Part shown: piece after piece, positions 24,760-32,810 of the stretch
Layout: each line of letters starts with the position of its first letter
Position numbering within the stretch: position 1 is the stretch's first letter
Position numbers and translations under genes: made by a program
Assembly (NCBI GenBank): GCA_964409355.1
Contig: CAYPDC010000036.1
Coordinates: 1 to 32,810 of the forward strand
DNA: 32,810 nucleotides
Source: PCC-10605 sp964409355
GTDB taxonomy: Bacteria > Cyanobacteriota > Cyanobacteriia > Cyanobacteriales > Cyanobacteriaceae
Direction of reading: 5' to 3'
The notes under the pieces: model-generated
Database searches by the model: none
Told to the model about the DNA's origin: nothing
Seen by the model: the letters and a program-made list of their open reading frames with translations, nothing else

Positions 24760-26460
24760 ATGAGCAATAATCAACCACAGGCATTAGGATCAGTCATTCA
24801 AGGTTCATTAAGTGAAGGATTAGAAGTGAGACTTCATCCCGATGTTTCGGTGGAAGATATGCGAGTGGGCAAGTTTTTAGTGGTGCAAGGGGTGCGATCG
24901 CGCTTTTTTTGTTTATTAACGGATGTCTCATTAGGCACATCTAACCCTCGAATCTTTACCCATCCTCCCGATCATAATGATAGCTTTTGGATGGACATTT
25001 TAGCAGGTAGTGATACTTACGGTACGATCGAAATTGCTCCCATGTTAATGTTAACTCTCACCGACACAGAAAAAGAGACGGTTAACTATGACAATATTCC
25101 GCAGTTAGAAGGCATAGATACTAACTTGCAATTATTACCCGTTAAAACCATTCCTAGCCACTTCAGTCAAGTTTATGAATCCACGGAAAAAGACTTCCGT
25201 TGCGTTTTTGGTTGGGAAAATGATCCTTATAAATGTAACTTTTCCATCGGGCAACCCTTAGATATGGATGTGCCTGTCTGTATGGATTTAGCCCGTTTTG
25301 TGGAAAGAAGTAACGGAATTTTCGGAAAATCTGGCACTGGTAAATCCTTTCTCACTCGTTTACTGATTTCGGGCATTATTCGCAAAGAAGCCGCCGTTAA
25401 CTTAATGTTTGATATGCACTCAGAATACGGTTGGGAGGCAGTCAGCGAAGCGAAACAAGCCGTTACCGTCAAAGGCTTAAAACAACTTTTCCCTAACCGT
25501 GTGGAAATTTATACCCTCGATGCCGCCTCAACTCGTCGGCGAGGTATCACCAATGCCCATGAATTGTATTTAAGTTACAGTCAAATTGAGATTGAAGATT
25601 TGCGACTCATTGCCAGAGAATTGGGGTTATCGGAAGCTAGTCTCGACAATGCTAACATTTTAGCGTCAGAATTTGGCAAAGATTGGATTTATCAGCTAAT
25701 AAATATGACAAATGAGGATATTTCTCTCTTTTGCAATGAAAAACAAGGGCATCAAGGCTCTATAATGGCATTACAACGGAAATTAAAACGCCTTGAGGAT
25801 TTAAAATATATGAAGTCAGCTTGTCCTCACAATTATATTCAAGAAATTCTCTCTTTATTGGATGGCGGTAAAAACGTGGTAATAGAATTTGGCTCTCAAG
25901 GCAGTATGCTTTCTTATATGCTCGTTACCAACATGATTACTAGACGCATCCACACCGAATATGTGAAAAAAGCAGAAAGATTTCTGCAATCAAAAAATGT
26001 GTGCGATCGCCCCCGTCAATTAGTGATTACTATAGAAGAAGCGCATCGTTTTCTCGATTCAAAAATTGTCCATCAAACAATCTTCGGTACGATCGCCCGT
26101 GAAATGCGGAAGTATTTTGTAACTTTACTAATTGTGGATCAACGCCCATCAGGGATAGATAATGAAGTAATGTCGCAGGTAGGTACAAGAATCACCTGTT
26201 TACTCAACGATGAAAAAGATATTGACGCTATTTTTACAGGAGTATCTGGTGCTAGTGGTTTAAGATCAGTATTAGCCAAATTAGATTCTAAACAACAAGC
26301 CTTAGTATTAGGTCACGCTGTACCTATGCCTGTAGTTGTGCGTACCCGTCCTTATGATGGCACTTTTTATGATGAAATAGGGGATAAGGATTGGCAAAAT
26401 AAGAGTGATGAGGAGGTATTTAAAGAAGCTGAATCTGCCCTTTCTGATTTAGGGTTTTAA
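24760..26460 (+). CDS. HerA-type DNA translocase/ATPase (DUF87)
   Basis: The 566-residue protein has an N-terminal beta-barrel (about 1-125) of the HAS type, then a FtsK/HerA-class ATPase domain. Walker A is GKSGTGKS (189-196). Walker B with catalytic Glu is LVITIEEAHRFLD near 425. A sensor segment VTLLIVDQRPSGID follows, and an arginine-finger candidate is in VGTRITCLL. HerA proteins form hexamers and usually act with the NurA nuclease in end resection; no nurA is next to it here. This cyanobacterial type is long-conserved. The start at ATG 24760 gives the expected N-terminus, but no ribosome binding site is seen. Confidence 0.87.
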   Translation: MSNNQPQALGSVIQGSLSEGLEVRLHPDVSVEDMRVGKFLVVQGVRSRFFCLLTDVSLGTSNPRIFTHPPDHNDSFWMDILAGSDTYGTIEIAPMLMLTLTDTEKETVNYDNIPQLEGIDTNLQLLPVKTIPSHFSQVYESTEKDFRCVFGWENDPYKCNFSIGQPLDMDVPVCMDLARFVERSNGIFGKSGTGKSFLTRLLISGIIRKEAAVNLMFDMHSEYGWEAVSEAKQAVTVKGLKQLFPNRVEIYTLDAASTRRRGITNAHELYLSYSQIEIEDLRLIARELGLSEASLDNANILASEFGKDWIYQLINMTNEDISLFCNEKQGHQGSIMALQRKLKRLEDLKYMKSACPHNYIQEILSLLDGGKNVVIEFGSQGSMLSYMLVTNMITRRIHTEYVKKAERFLQSKNVCDRPRQLVITIEEAHRFLDSKIVHQTIFGTIAREMRKYFVTLLIVDQRPSGIDNEVMSQVGTRITCLLNDEKDIDAIFTGVSGASGLRSVLAKLDSKQQALVLGHAVPMPVVVRTRPYDGTFYDEIGDKDWQNKSDEEVFKEAESALSDLGF

Positions 26461-26469
26461 TAGGATTTT

Positions 26470-26510
26470 ACAGATAATATGCAAAGTAAAAATACTTATA
26501 TTTTATCTGT
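26470..26510 (+). terminator. Possible intrinsic terminator of the HerA-like gene
   Basis: acagataa at 26470-26477 and ttatctgt at 26503-26510 pair perfectly. An inner aagta/tactt pair extends the stem, and tattttt follows. It is 10 bp after the stop. Confidence 0.45.
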
Positions 26511-26732
26511 TATTTTTCTATGTATTAAATCTAATTTGTAAGTTTAATTTTATTAATAAATTTTCCATTATCCTGATACAACTTGCCGAAATCATGTAAC
26601 AAATTTTTCATCCCATTCACTAGAAAAACACATAAACCGCATAAGTAGCGCGAATAAAAATTCATGAAAAAATAATTTCTCGATGATCATCTTTTAGTCT
26701 GGCTCTTTTTTCAAAAGAACCACGCCCATATC

Positions 26733-27050
26733 TTATCGAAGCAAAGAAAATTTGATACTAAGAAAAAATATCAAGCCGATAATTAAGTAAACTAGAACTA
26801 TTAATGAAGGAGTAAGTCGATCTAAAATCTTATCTGAATTTGAAAATGAGGCAATGCCCACTAGAAAATATGCCGAAAAACTGATGACGATCCAGATTGA
26901 TAATGATGCAATCAAGATAAAAAATGGTATGAATCGATGGGAAGACAACTTTAAACCAGCGATGTAAAGACAGAATAATATATTTCCCAAGAAGGCGAAT
27001 TTGGCTAAAATCGCTAGGGCAAAGAATGTTAAGTTTATCAGCTTAAACAT
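26733..27050 (-). CDS. Small membrane protein, unknown function
   Basis: The 105-residue protein is almost entirely hydrophobic with about three membrane segments (near 5-30, 40-65, 78-103) separated by short polar loops. No family is recognised. Its ATG (27048-27050) overlaps the last codons of fmt in another frame: the fmt ending gatgtttaa contains the start. This is the usual layout of translational coupling, so expression probably depends on fmt. The hydrophobicity with few charged residues argues for a real protein over a chance frame, but conservation is unknown. Confidence 0.6.
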   Translation of the reverse strand: MFKLINLTFFALAILAKFAFLGNILFCLYIAGLKLSSHRFIPFFILIASLSIWIVISFSAYFLVGIASFSNSDKILDRLTPSLIVLVYLIIGLIFFLSIKFSLLR

Positions 27051-28050
27051 CGGAAAACCTCAAAATTTCTCCTGTTTCTAATCTTGTACCATTAATAAAG
27101 TTCCAAGCGGATTGTAATTTTTTCCCGGCTAATTGCACCTCTAAAATCAATAATAATCCTTCTCCCGTTTGTACCACAAAACCAAAGTTTTTAATAGTTT
27201 TGACTATCTCCCCAATCTTCCCCGAACAACTGTCTATATCTTGTAAATAGTTGGGCAATTTTTGCCATTCTGAAGGTAATGACAGGTTTTTAATTTCTGC
27301 AAGGGGGAAACTTTTCGTCACTTTTAGATTTTGCCCTCTAAAGGTAGTAAAACAATCAGGATAAAACCCTCTAATTTGATTATGGATTTGTAAAGCAGAT
27401 TTTGACCAATTAAGAATATAATCTTCTTTCTTAATTAGACGGGCATAAGTTGCTTTATCATTGTCTTGAGGAATGGCAGTAATTTCCCCTTCATTTATTT
27501 TATCTAGGGTTTCTAACAATAAATCTGCACCCTGATCCGCTAATTGCATTGACAATCCCTCTAAATTGGTCCACAAGTTAATAGGAGTATAGGCTTTTAA
27601 TAACATATCTCCCGTATCCATGCCCTCATTCATCAACATGGTAGTAATGCCCGTTTCTTGTTTCCCATCAACAATACTCCATTGAATGGGTGCCGCCCCA
27701 CGATATTCGGGTAAGATTGAACCATGAACGTTAATACAGCCAAATTTCGGCATAGCTAATATTTCAGAAGACAAAATCTGTCCGTAGGCTACCACAACAA
27801 AAGCATCCGCTTGACTTTCTTCCAGTAAATTTAAAGTTTTTTGATCTTTTTTGATTCTTGATGGTTGCCATACTGGAAGATGATGCTCGATCGCAATTTC
27901 TTTGATGGGGGAAGGAATAATTTTATTACCCCTACCTCTTTTCTTATCAGGTTGAGTCACCACTGCAATCACATCATGATTTTCGCAATTAATTAATTTT
28001 TCTAAAGTTGTAACAGCAAATTCAGGTGTACCAAAAAAAACTATACGCAT
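27043..28050 (-). CDS. fmt: Methionyl-tRNA formyltransferase
   Basis: This enzyme formylates initiator Met-tRNA using 10-formyl-tetrahydrofolate. The protein is 335 residues from ATG 28050, beginning MRIVFFGTPEFAV as in homologues; an upstream TTG (28056) would add two residues and is less likely. Landmarks: TQPDKKRGRGNK loop near 34-45, the catalytic block CINVHGSILPEYRGAAPIQW (Asn-His...), the IDGKQETGITTM-like segment with MDTGDML, and a C-terminal OB-fold domain (about 210-335). It ends overlapping the small membrane-protein gene. A heptamer-phased repeat begins three bases before its start codon. Confidence 0.96.
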   Translation of the reverse strand: MRIVFFGTPEFAVTTLEKLINCENHDVIAVVTQPDKKRGRGNKIIPSPIKEIAIEHHLPVWQPSRIKKDQKTLNLLEESQADAFVVVAYGQILSSEILAMPKFGCINVHGSILPEYRGAAPIQWSIVDGKQETGITTMLMNEGMDTGDMLLKAYTPINLWTNLEGLSMQLADQGADLLLETLDKINEGEITAIPQDNDKATYARLIKKEDYILNWSKSALQIHNQIRGFYPDCFTTFRGQNLKVTKSFPLAEIKNLSLPSEWQKLPNYLQDIDSCSGKIGEIVKTIKNFGFVVQTGEGLLLILEVQLAGKKLQSAWNFINGTRLETGEILRFSDV

Positions 28051-28052
28051 TA

Positions 28053-28108
28053 ACAATTAATAATTAACAATGTACAATGAACAATTAATAGGTTTCAGGT
28101 GTCAGGTG
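28053..28108. repeat. Heptanucleotide-phased repeat upstream of fmt
   Basis: Eight successive 7-mers drift from acaatta and acaatga types to tcaggtg (two exact at 28095-28108). The array lies between the cupin gene and the fmt start, so it occupies the fmt leader. Confidence 0.6.
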
Positions 28109-28169
28109 TTTAAAAATAATTCTTCCCTATCTCCCCCATCTTCCCATGCTTCCCTTACCTCCCTACTCC

Positions 28170-28535
28170 CTACTCATCTGGAAAACGAATAATATCATCA
28201 TCCCCTAAATACTCCCCGTTTTGAATTTCAATCATCACTAAAGGCACAACCCCCGGATTTTCTACCCGGTGACGGGTATTCATCGGCACATAAGTAGATT
28301 GTTTTGGTAACAAAAGTTTTTCTTCTCCATTAAATGTTACTCTTGCTGTTCCTGCTACTACGACCCAGTGTTCACTACGGTGATAATGCAATTGAGTGCT
28401 AATATGATGACCCGGTTTAACCATAATTCTGTTAATGCGGTAATTGTCACCCTTTTCTAATAATGTCACTGTACCCCAAGGGGGGGTTCTCATATTCTCT
28501 GATAAATCCTTTTCTTGAGAACTAAAATTACTCAT
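28170..28535 (-). CDS. Stand-alone cupin, mannose-6-phosphate isomerase (ManC C-terminal) type
   Basis: The 121-residue protein corresponds to the isomerase half of two-domain ManC/AlgA proteins, without the guanylyltransferase half. RTPPWGTVTLLEKG at 16-29 resembles the family's RPWG opening. Metal ligands are H50, H52 and E56 in QLHYHRSEHWVVVAG, with H89 in NTRHRVENPG as the fourth. The product would convert fructose-6-phosphate and mannose-6-phosphate for GDP-mannose supply. The N-terminus has about 15 extra polar residues before the core. It is upstream of fmt on the same strand, but the heptamer repeat and functions do not suggest an operon. Confidence 0.85.
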   Translation of the reverse strand: MSNFSSQEKDLSENMRTPPWGTVTLLEKGDNYRINRIMVKPGHHISTQLHYHRSEHWVVVAGTARVTFNGEEKLLLPKQSTYVPMNTRHRVENPGVVPLVMIEIQNGEYLGDDDIIRFPDE

Positions 28536-28981
28536 AATTTGCCGTTTGAGCTATTTATCATTGTCTGTTCCTTGTTGCCCATTCTCAGAAGTCCACAGAT
28601 CACATAAGTCTGCCTTTACTGTTGGACGGGGACACCAACCAATTTCATTATAACTCGCTTTGGACACGGCAAATAGTATTATCAACAGTAACCTCAATTC
28701 GATATAAGAATTGTTGATTTAGGTAGGTTGCAGGTTTCAGGTGGGTTTTTTAAAGATTGATTAATCAATCAAGATGGTGAAAAACAATAAAATCAATAAA
28801 CATAAGTTTTTTATCAATTCTTTAACCTAACACCTAACACACTTCGGCTACCCTCAGTGCATCGCCTGATACCTGACACCTTTCATCACTTAAGATTTTA
28901 TGTCGAACTCAGGTACAGTAGAGCTTGTTTTTATGCGGTTATGATTTCTCACAAATAATTCCTGATTGCTATATGAAGATC
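28536..28981. other. Spacer with mixed repeat debris
   Basis: No gene is seen. It contains heptamer-phased runs at 28724-28744 (caggttt/caggtgg) and 28826-28881 (cctaaca twice, then cctgata and cctgaca). The runs at 28826-28881 are interrupted by cttcggctaccctcagtgc, a motif common in cyanobacterial spacers. A 16-bp palindrome gattgattaatcaatc lies at 28755-28770. A 45-bp repeat starts at 28938. Confidence 0.5.
28826..28881. repeat. Interrupted heptanucleotide repeat (CCTAACA / CCTGACA)
   Basis: Two exact cctaaca units, an insertion with cttcggctaccctcagtgc, then cctgata and cctgaca. The unit family matches 71-105 and, inverted, 30040-30060. Confidence 0.55.
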
Positions 28982-28982
28982 T
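28938..28982 (+). repeat. Direct repeat 1 flanking the GAF/GGDEF-like gene
   Basis: This 45-bp segment contains atttctcaca and gattgctatat. It aligns without gaps to 30120-30164 (34 of 45 identical by eye), and its last base touches the stop codon of the reverse-strand gene. Confidence 0.5.
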
Positions 28983-29929
28983 CACTCCAAAGAGTTTTCT
29001 AGTTTTTTTAGAATAGTGTGATAATCTTGATTGTGAGTCGGAATAGAAGTAATAAGTTGTGCAATACATTCAAAAGTTTGAGGGGCATTGGTGATTTTAG
29101 CTAAGGCTTTAAAAATATTTTGTTTTACCGACTCGGCACCATTTTCATTAGTATTAGGCAGCATAACTATGATTTTATTATTTCCAAAATAAGCCGCTAA
29201 GTCCGCCGGACGTTTAATTTCTTCTTGAATAAAATAACCTATTTTGCCTAACATTCTCTGATTTATTTTATCGCCAAATTTTAACCTTAGTAAAATTAAT
29301 GAAAGAGGTTGTTTTTCCCTTGCTAATCTTCTCCATTCATAATCTAAACAATCAATAAAAGCATCGTAGTTCGCTAATCCTGTATCATCATCTAATAAAT
29401 AATAAGATTGAAATTGTTCTTCTTTCTCTTCTAATTTATCAAATATAATATTTCTTTCGACGATTAATGTTAAATAATTAACTATTTCTTGAACTTTTTT
29501 GATTTCTTGTTCTTGCCATTTACGTTGATGGTTATAATCATATATCGATAAAACTCCCCAGAGATTAAAATTATCATTGAGGAAAATAATTTCAGGGGTT
29601 TTGATCATAATAGGAAAAACTAATTCCGCTCTTTCTATGGTAAAAGTATCTTCATCTAAGCCATTATTATCATGGCTAAAATAAGGTTTTTTATTTTTAT
29701 TTATTTGTTTGATTAGAGCCGAACTAATCTCATATAAACTATGCTCAAAAGAATCTTTTTTTTTAATAATGGTTTCCCGTATATTAATAATTTTTTCTAA
29801 CTCCCCACTAGTATTTAGCTGATTAATAAATACTTGATCAACCTTTAACTCTTTTTTAATTTTGGCAAGAATTGGGGGGATTAATAAATCAGGTTTAACG
29901 GTAGAAAATAGTTGATTAATGTCAATCAT
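28982..29929 (-). CDS. GAF domain protein with degenerate GGDEF-like domain
   Basis: The 315-residue protein begins with a GAF domain (about 1-160): the ending FNLWGVLSIYDYNHQRKWQEQEIKKVQEI matches the typical GAF close in cyanobacterial sensors. No Cys-His bilin-binding motif is present, so it should not be a photoreceptor. The second domain (about 175-310) begins DDDTGLANYDAFIDCLDYEWRR, as in diguanylate cyclases, but the GGDEF signature is replaced by a YFGNNKI segment, and active-site acids are absent. Cyclase activity is therefore unlikely; it may bind a nucleotide or act as a scaffold. No signal peptide or membrane segment is seen. It is flanked by two copies of a dispersed repeat. Confidence 0.7.
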   Translation of the reverse strand: MIDINQLFSTVKPDLLIPPILAKIKKELKVDQVFINQLNTSGELEKIINIRETIIKKKDSFEHSLYEISSALIKQINKNKKPYFSHDNNGLDEDTFTIERAELVFPIMIKTPEIIFLNDNFNLWGVLSIYDYNHQRKWQEQEIKKVQEIVNYLTLIVERNIIFDKLEEKEEQFQSYYLLDDDTGLANYDAFIDCLDYEWRRLAREKQPLSLILLRLKFGDKINQRMLGKIGYFIQEEIKRPADLAAYFGNNKIIVMLPNTNENGAESVKQNIFKALAKITNAPQTFECIAQLITSIPTHNQDYHTILKKLENSLE

Positions 29930-30039
29930 GGAAAGTTATTTTTTCTTATTAGTTAAGATTTCGATGGATGGAGGATTTTGATTGCTATTGTTATTATAAT
30001 ATAGCGATCCTATTTGAGTTGTGAGATTATCATGAAGGT

Positions 30040-30060
30040 AGGTGTCAGGTATCAGGTGAA
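30040..30060. repeat. Heptanucleotide repeat (AGGTGTC)
   Basis: Three 7-mers aggtgtc, aggtatc, aggtgaa. These are the reverse complement of the CCTGACA family. Confidence 0.55.
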
Positions 30061-30119
30061 ATACTCATAAATCAAAGTGTTTAGTCTAATCCTTGGTTTT
30101 AAGAGATGTTTCTTATCAC

Positions 30120-30164
30120 GCTATTATTTCTCACATAAGATTTAGGATTGCTATATAATAATCT
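30120..30164 (+). repeat. Direct repeat 2 flanking the GAF/GGDEF-like gene
   Basis: This is the partner of 28938-28982 in the same orientation, with tatttctcaca and ggattgctatat conserved. It lies 48 bp before the YbjQ-family gene. Confidence 0.5.
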
Positions 30165-30211
30165 TATCTTATTTGACATCTGAAATTTAATCATATTTTC
30201 TTGCTAGTTTT

Positions 30212-30538
30212 ATGATAGTTACCACTACTGATAGTATTCAAAATCAGGAAATCTCTAGTTATTTGGGAGTTGTGACGGCAGAAGTTATCTATGGTACAAA
30301 TGCTTTAAGGGACTTCTTTGCGGGAATTCGTGATATGCTTGGAGGACGCACTGGTAGTTATGAAAAAGTGTTTGAAAAAGCCCAATTAGAAGCCATTGAA
30401 GAATTGAAACAACGTGCAAAAAACCTTAATGCCGATGCTATTGTTGCCATTAAAGTTGATACTGGTACAATTAATGTTGATCAACAAGGCGTGTTGTTAT
30501 TAGTTACAGCTACTGGCACTGCGGTTAAATTATCTTAA
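30212..30538 (+). CDS. YbjQ/UPF0145-family protein
   Basis: The 108-residue protein matches the YbjQ family: YLGVVTAEVIYGTNALRDFF near 17-36, a GGRTGSYEKV turn, then the amphipathic helix AQLEAIEELKQRAKNLNADAI and a final beta strand. YbjQ proteins form pentamers and are sometimes labelled heavy-metal binding, but no function is proven, and no Cys or His cluster is present here. Full length. It ends 35 bp before recQ on the same strand, so the two could be co-transcribed. Confidence 0.88.
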   Translation: MIVTTTDSIQNQEISSYLGVVTAEVIYGTNALRDFFAGIRDMLGGRTGSYEKVFEKAQLEAIEELKQRAKNLNADAIVAIKVDTGTINVDQQGVLLLVTATGTAVKLS

Positions 30539-30573
30539 TTCAGATTAATTCTAAATTCTTCATTTTCCAAATA

Positions 30574-32694
30574 ATGTCATTCTTGCATCAATCTTTAAAA
30601 AAATACTTCGGTTATGATAGTTTTAGGGAAGGACAAGAAGAAATTATTACTCATGCCCTTAATAATCGGGATTTGTTGATAATTATGCCGACGGGGGGAG
30701 GTAAGTCTCTCTGTTTTCAACTTCCTGCTTTACTCAAACAAGGGGTGACAATTGTTATCTCCCCTCTCATTTCCCTGATGCTCGATCAAGTTACCGCTTT
30801 ACAAGATAATGGTATTGGTGCAACTTTTCTTAATAGTACCCTAGATTTTCAAGAAATTAAGTATCGTGAGCAACAAATTCTCTCTGGTAAAATCAAATTA
30901 CTCTATCTTGCCCCTGAAAGGTTGGTTAGTGATAAGTTTCAATTATTATTAAATACTATTGCTAATACAAGGGCGATCGCATCTTTTGCTATTGATGAAG
31001 CTCATTGTATCTCGGAATGGGGGCATGATTTTCGCCAAGAATATCGTCAATTAAGGCAGTTACGCCATCGTTTTCCCGATATACCCATCATGGCTTTAAC
31101 GGCGACGGCTACGCCCAGAGTGCAACAGGATATTATTCAACAATTACGGTTAAAAACTCCTATTCTCAGACGTTTTAGCTTTAATCGCCCTAATCTTTAT
31201 TATGAGGTGCAGCCCCGTCAAAAACGCAATTATCCCCAGATTTTGCAGTTAGTTAACTCTTTAGATGGTTCTGGTATTATTTATTGTTTGGCTCGTAAAA
31301 CAACGGAAGATTTAGCTTATAGACTGCGACAAGATGGCATTTCTGCTTTACCCTATCACGGTGGTTTAACAGATGAGATGCGATCGCACCATCAAGATTG
31401 TTTTATTCGAGACGATGCGCGCATCATGGTGGCTACCGTTGCCTTTGGTATGGGTATTAATAAGCCAGATGTGCGGTTTGTTATTCATCATGATTTACCT
31501 CGCAATATTGAAAGTTACTATCAGGAGTCAGGAAGGGCGGGGCGAGATGGGGAACTAGCCAAATGTATTTTATTATATAATCCCAGTGACGAGTATAAAA
31601 TTAACTATTTTATTAAGCAAAAAGAAAGTATTAATGAGCAAAAACAAGCAAGAGAACAACTAAAAAAAGTACAAGAATATGCAGAGACAAATTATTGTCG
31701 TAGAATCATTCAATTAGGTTATTTTGGCGAAAAATTTAAAGGTAATTGTAATGGTTGTGATAACTGCTTAAATCCCAAAGAATTCGTAGATTGGACTATT
31801 GAAGCACAAAAGTTTTTATCTTGTGTAGCTCGAACGGGAGAAAAGTTCGGCATGAAGCATATTATCGATGTTTTAAGAGGTTCAAGTAATAAGAAAGTTT
31901 ATCAGTATGGACATCATTTATTGTCCACTTATGGAATTGGGAAAGATCATACCACAAAAGAATGGCAATATTTAGGAAGATCTTTAGTTTATCAAGGTTT
32001 AGTTAAGCAAAGTAATGATGGTTATAATATTCTCTCATTAAATAATGACAGTTGGCAAATTTTAAGAAAAAAAAGAGAAGTTAAAATAACGTTAATCAAT
32101 GAGCAAAATGATGAATTATTAGGGGTAAATAGTCCGAAACAGTTAGAAATAGAGATATTATTATCAAGACTAAAAAAATTGAGAAAACAATTAGCGGATC
32201 AAGAAAATATTGCTCCTTATGTCATTTTCGGCGATTCTACCTTAAAAATCATGGCACAATTACAACCTATATCTTTAGAAAGTTTAGGCAAAATATCGGG
32301 GATAACTGAATATAAATTAAACAAATATGGGAATGATTTTCTCAGAGAAATTATTACTTTTAATCATGAGCAACCATTAACTACTGCTTTACCTTCTCCT
32401 ACTCATCTGAAAACTTTGCAATTTTATCAACAGGGTTTAACTATAGCACAAATAGCAGAAAAAAGGGGTTTAACAGAATCAACTATTATTAATCATTTTT
32501 GCGAACTAATTGAATTAAATCAACCGGTAAAAATTGATGATTTTGTCACCCTAGAGAAACAGGAAAAAATTAAAGAGGCTTTTATTAAGATTGGGGGTAA
32601 TTTGTTGAAACCGATTAAAGAATATTTAGGTGATGATTATAGTTATGATGAGATAAAATTAGTGAAAGCTGAATTAGTTAAACAGAAACTATGA
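30574..32694 (+). CDS. recQ: ATP-dependent DNA helicase RecQ
   Basis: RecQ unwinds DNA 3'-5' in recombination and fork repair. The 706-residue protein has the motif 0 region (YFGYDSFREGQEE), Walker A MPTGGGKS (38-45), and motif II DEAHCISEWGHDFR near 141-154 with the adjacent aromatic-rich loop. The C-terminal helicase lobe carries GMGINKPDVR and QESGRAGRDG. The RQC zinc site is CRRIIQLGYFGEKF...CNGCDNC near 385-410. An HRDC domain (about 525-600) and a helix-turn-helix of the RecQ C-terminal type (GLTIAQIAEKRGLTESTI, about 625-645) follow. All are intact. The start ATG 30574 gives the canonical N-terminus. Confidence 0.97.
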   Translation: MSFLHQSLKKYFGYDSFREGQEEIITHALNNRDLLIIMPTGGGKSLCFQLPALLKQGVTIVISPLISLMLDQVTALQDNGIGATFLNSTLDFQEIKYREQQILSGKIKLLYLAPERLVSDKFQLLLNTIANTRAIASFAIDEAHCISEWGHDFRQEYRQLRQLRHRFPDIPIMALTATATPRVQQDIIQQLRLKTPILRRFSFNRPNLYYEVQPRQKRNYPQILQLVNSLDGSGIIYCLARKTTEDLAYRLRQDGISALPYHGGLTDEMRSHHQDCFIRDDARIMVATVAFGMGINKPDVRFVIHHDLPRNIESYYQESGRAGRDGELAKCILLYNPSDEYKINYFIKQKESINEQKQAREQLKKVQEYAETNYCRRIIQLGYFGEKFKGNCNGCDNCLNPKEFVDWTIEAQKFLSCVARTGEKFGMKHIIDVLRGSSNKKVYQYGHHLLSTYGIGKDHTTKEWQYLGRSLVYQGLVKQSNDGYNILSLNNDSWQILRKKREVKITLINEQNDELLGVNSPKQLEIEILLSRLKKLRKQLADQENIAPYVIFGDSTLKIMAQLQPISLESLGKISGITEYKLNKYGNDFLREIITFNHEQPLTTALPSPTHLKTLQFYQQGLTIAQIAEKRGLTESTIINHFCELIELNQPVKIDDFVTLEKQEKIKEAFIKIGGNLLKPIKEYLGDDYSYDEIKLVKAELVKQKL

Positions 32695-32698
32695 ACTA

Positions 32699-32722
32699 GG
32701 GCATAATATATTATGCCCCTAC
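32699..32722 (-). repeat. REP-like GTAG hairpin, copy 4 (possible recQ terminator)
   Basis: On the minus strand GTAG is followed by the 20-bp perfect palindrome gggcataatatattatgccc (32699-32718). It begins five bases after the recQ stop. Confidence 0.55.
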
Positions 32723-32762
32723 GAACTACGAACTAAATATTCCTAATTCCTAACTCCTTCCC
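32721..32762. repeat. Heptanucleotide-phased repeat
   Basis: Six 7-mers in phase: acgaact twice, aaatatt, cctaatt, cctaact, ccttccc. It runs directly into the 16-bp tandem repeat. Confidence 0.6.
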
Positions 32763-32810
32763 CTCATCACCCCTTCCCCTCATCACCCCTTCCCCTCATC
32801 ACCCCTTCCC
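32763..32810. repeat. 16-bp perfect tandem repeat at the window edge
   Basis: Three identical copies of ctcatcaccccttccc fill 32763-32810 and run off the window. The true copy number is unknown. Confidence 0.85.

Noticed and set aside
28067..28080. TGTACA within acaatgtacaatga as a possible transposon end
   Set aside because: It is part of a heptamer-phased array upstream of fmt and has no associated tgaca/tgtc repeats.
32763..32810. CRISPR array
   Set aside because: Units are perfect 16-bp tandem copies with no spacers.

Overview
The window looks like the chromosome of a low-GC unicellular cyanobacterium, probably near Cyanobacterium/Geminocystis. Three things point there: HIP1 octamers (GCGATCGC) scattered through genes and spacers (e.g. 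6880, 7832, 10472, 12854, 15480, 18682, 22440, 24895, 30974); cyanobacterial genes (light-dependent protochlorophyllide reductase, the carboxysome shell protein CcmP, a ZiaR/SmtB-type repressor); and AT-rich spacers full of heptanucleotide-phased repeats. The genus is an inference.

Layout. 1-823: a decayed Uma2-type nuclease gene and another small remnant. 824-5235: ppc (PEP carboxylase) facing a WecA/TagO-type sugar-phosphate transferase, with a small MITE-like inverted-repeat element between them. 5543-8518: por, tyrA and a beta-hydroxyacid dehydrogenase, all forward. 8865-10025: hpnB-like glycosyltransferase. 10230-10302: tRNA-Thr(CGU). 10308-about 10421: a transposon end described below. 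10874-14860: wecB, a reverse-strand ArsR-family sensor, dxr and an orphan SucD-like protein. 15000-20969 (reverse): SNF2 helicase, GST, ccmP, PPP phosphatase. 21064-24575: miaE, an orphan sigma-like protein and pnp. 24760-28535: a HerA-type ATPase, then fmt with an overlapping small membrane-protein gene, and a ManC-type cupin. 28982-32694: a GAF/degenerate-GGDEF protein, a YbjQ-family protein and recQ.

Most genes are core housekeeping with no shared pathway: carbon fixation (ppc, ccmP), chlorophyll (por), tyrosine (tyrA), isoprenoids (dxr), envelope sugars (wecA-like, wecB, ManC-like cupin, hpnB) and RNA/DNA maintenance (pnp, miaE, fmt, recQ, HerA, SNF2).

The standout is just downstream of tRNA-Thr. 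At 10308 a TGTACA end is followed by three spaced repeats resembling TnsB sites. Then, on the minus strand, a short direct-repeat-like tail ending GAAAG is followed by a 17-nt spacer that exactly matches the tRNA anticodon arm. The match in the tRNA is preceded by GGTA (fits an NGTN PAM) and the transposon end lies 57 bp past that PAM. This is the full geometry of a type V-K CRISPR-associated transposon (CAST) left end with its delocalised homing guide, yet no tnsB, tnsC, tniQ, cas12k, array or right end is present. It appears to be a solo end or scar.

The spacers also hold REP-like hairpins, four of which have GTAG directly 5' of the stem, plus heptamer-phased repeats and other dispersed palindromes.
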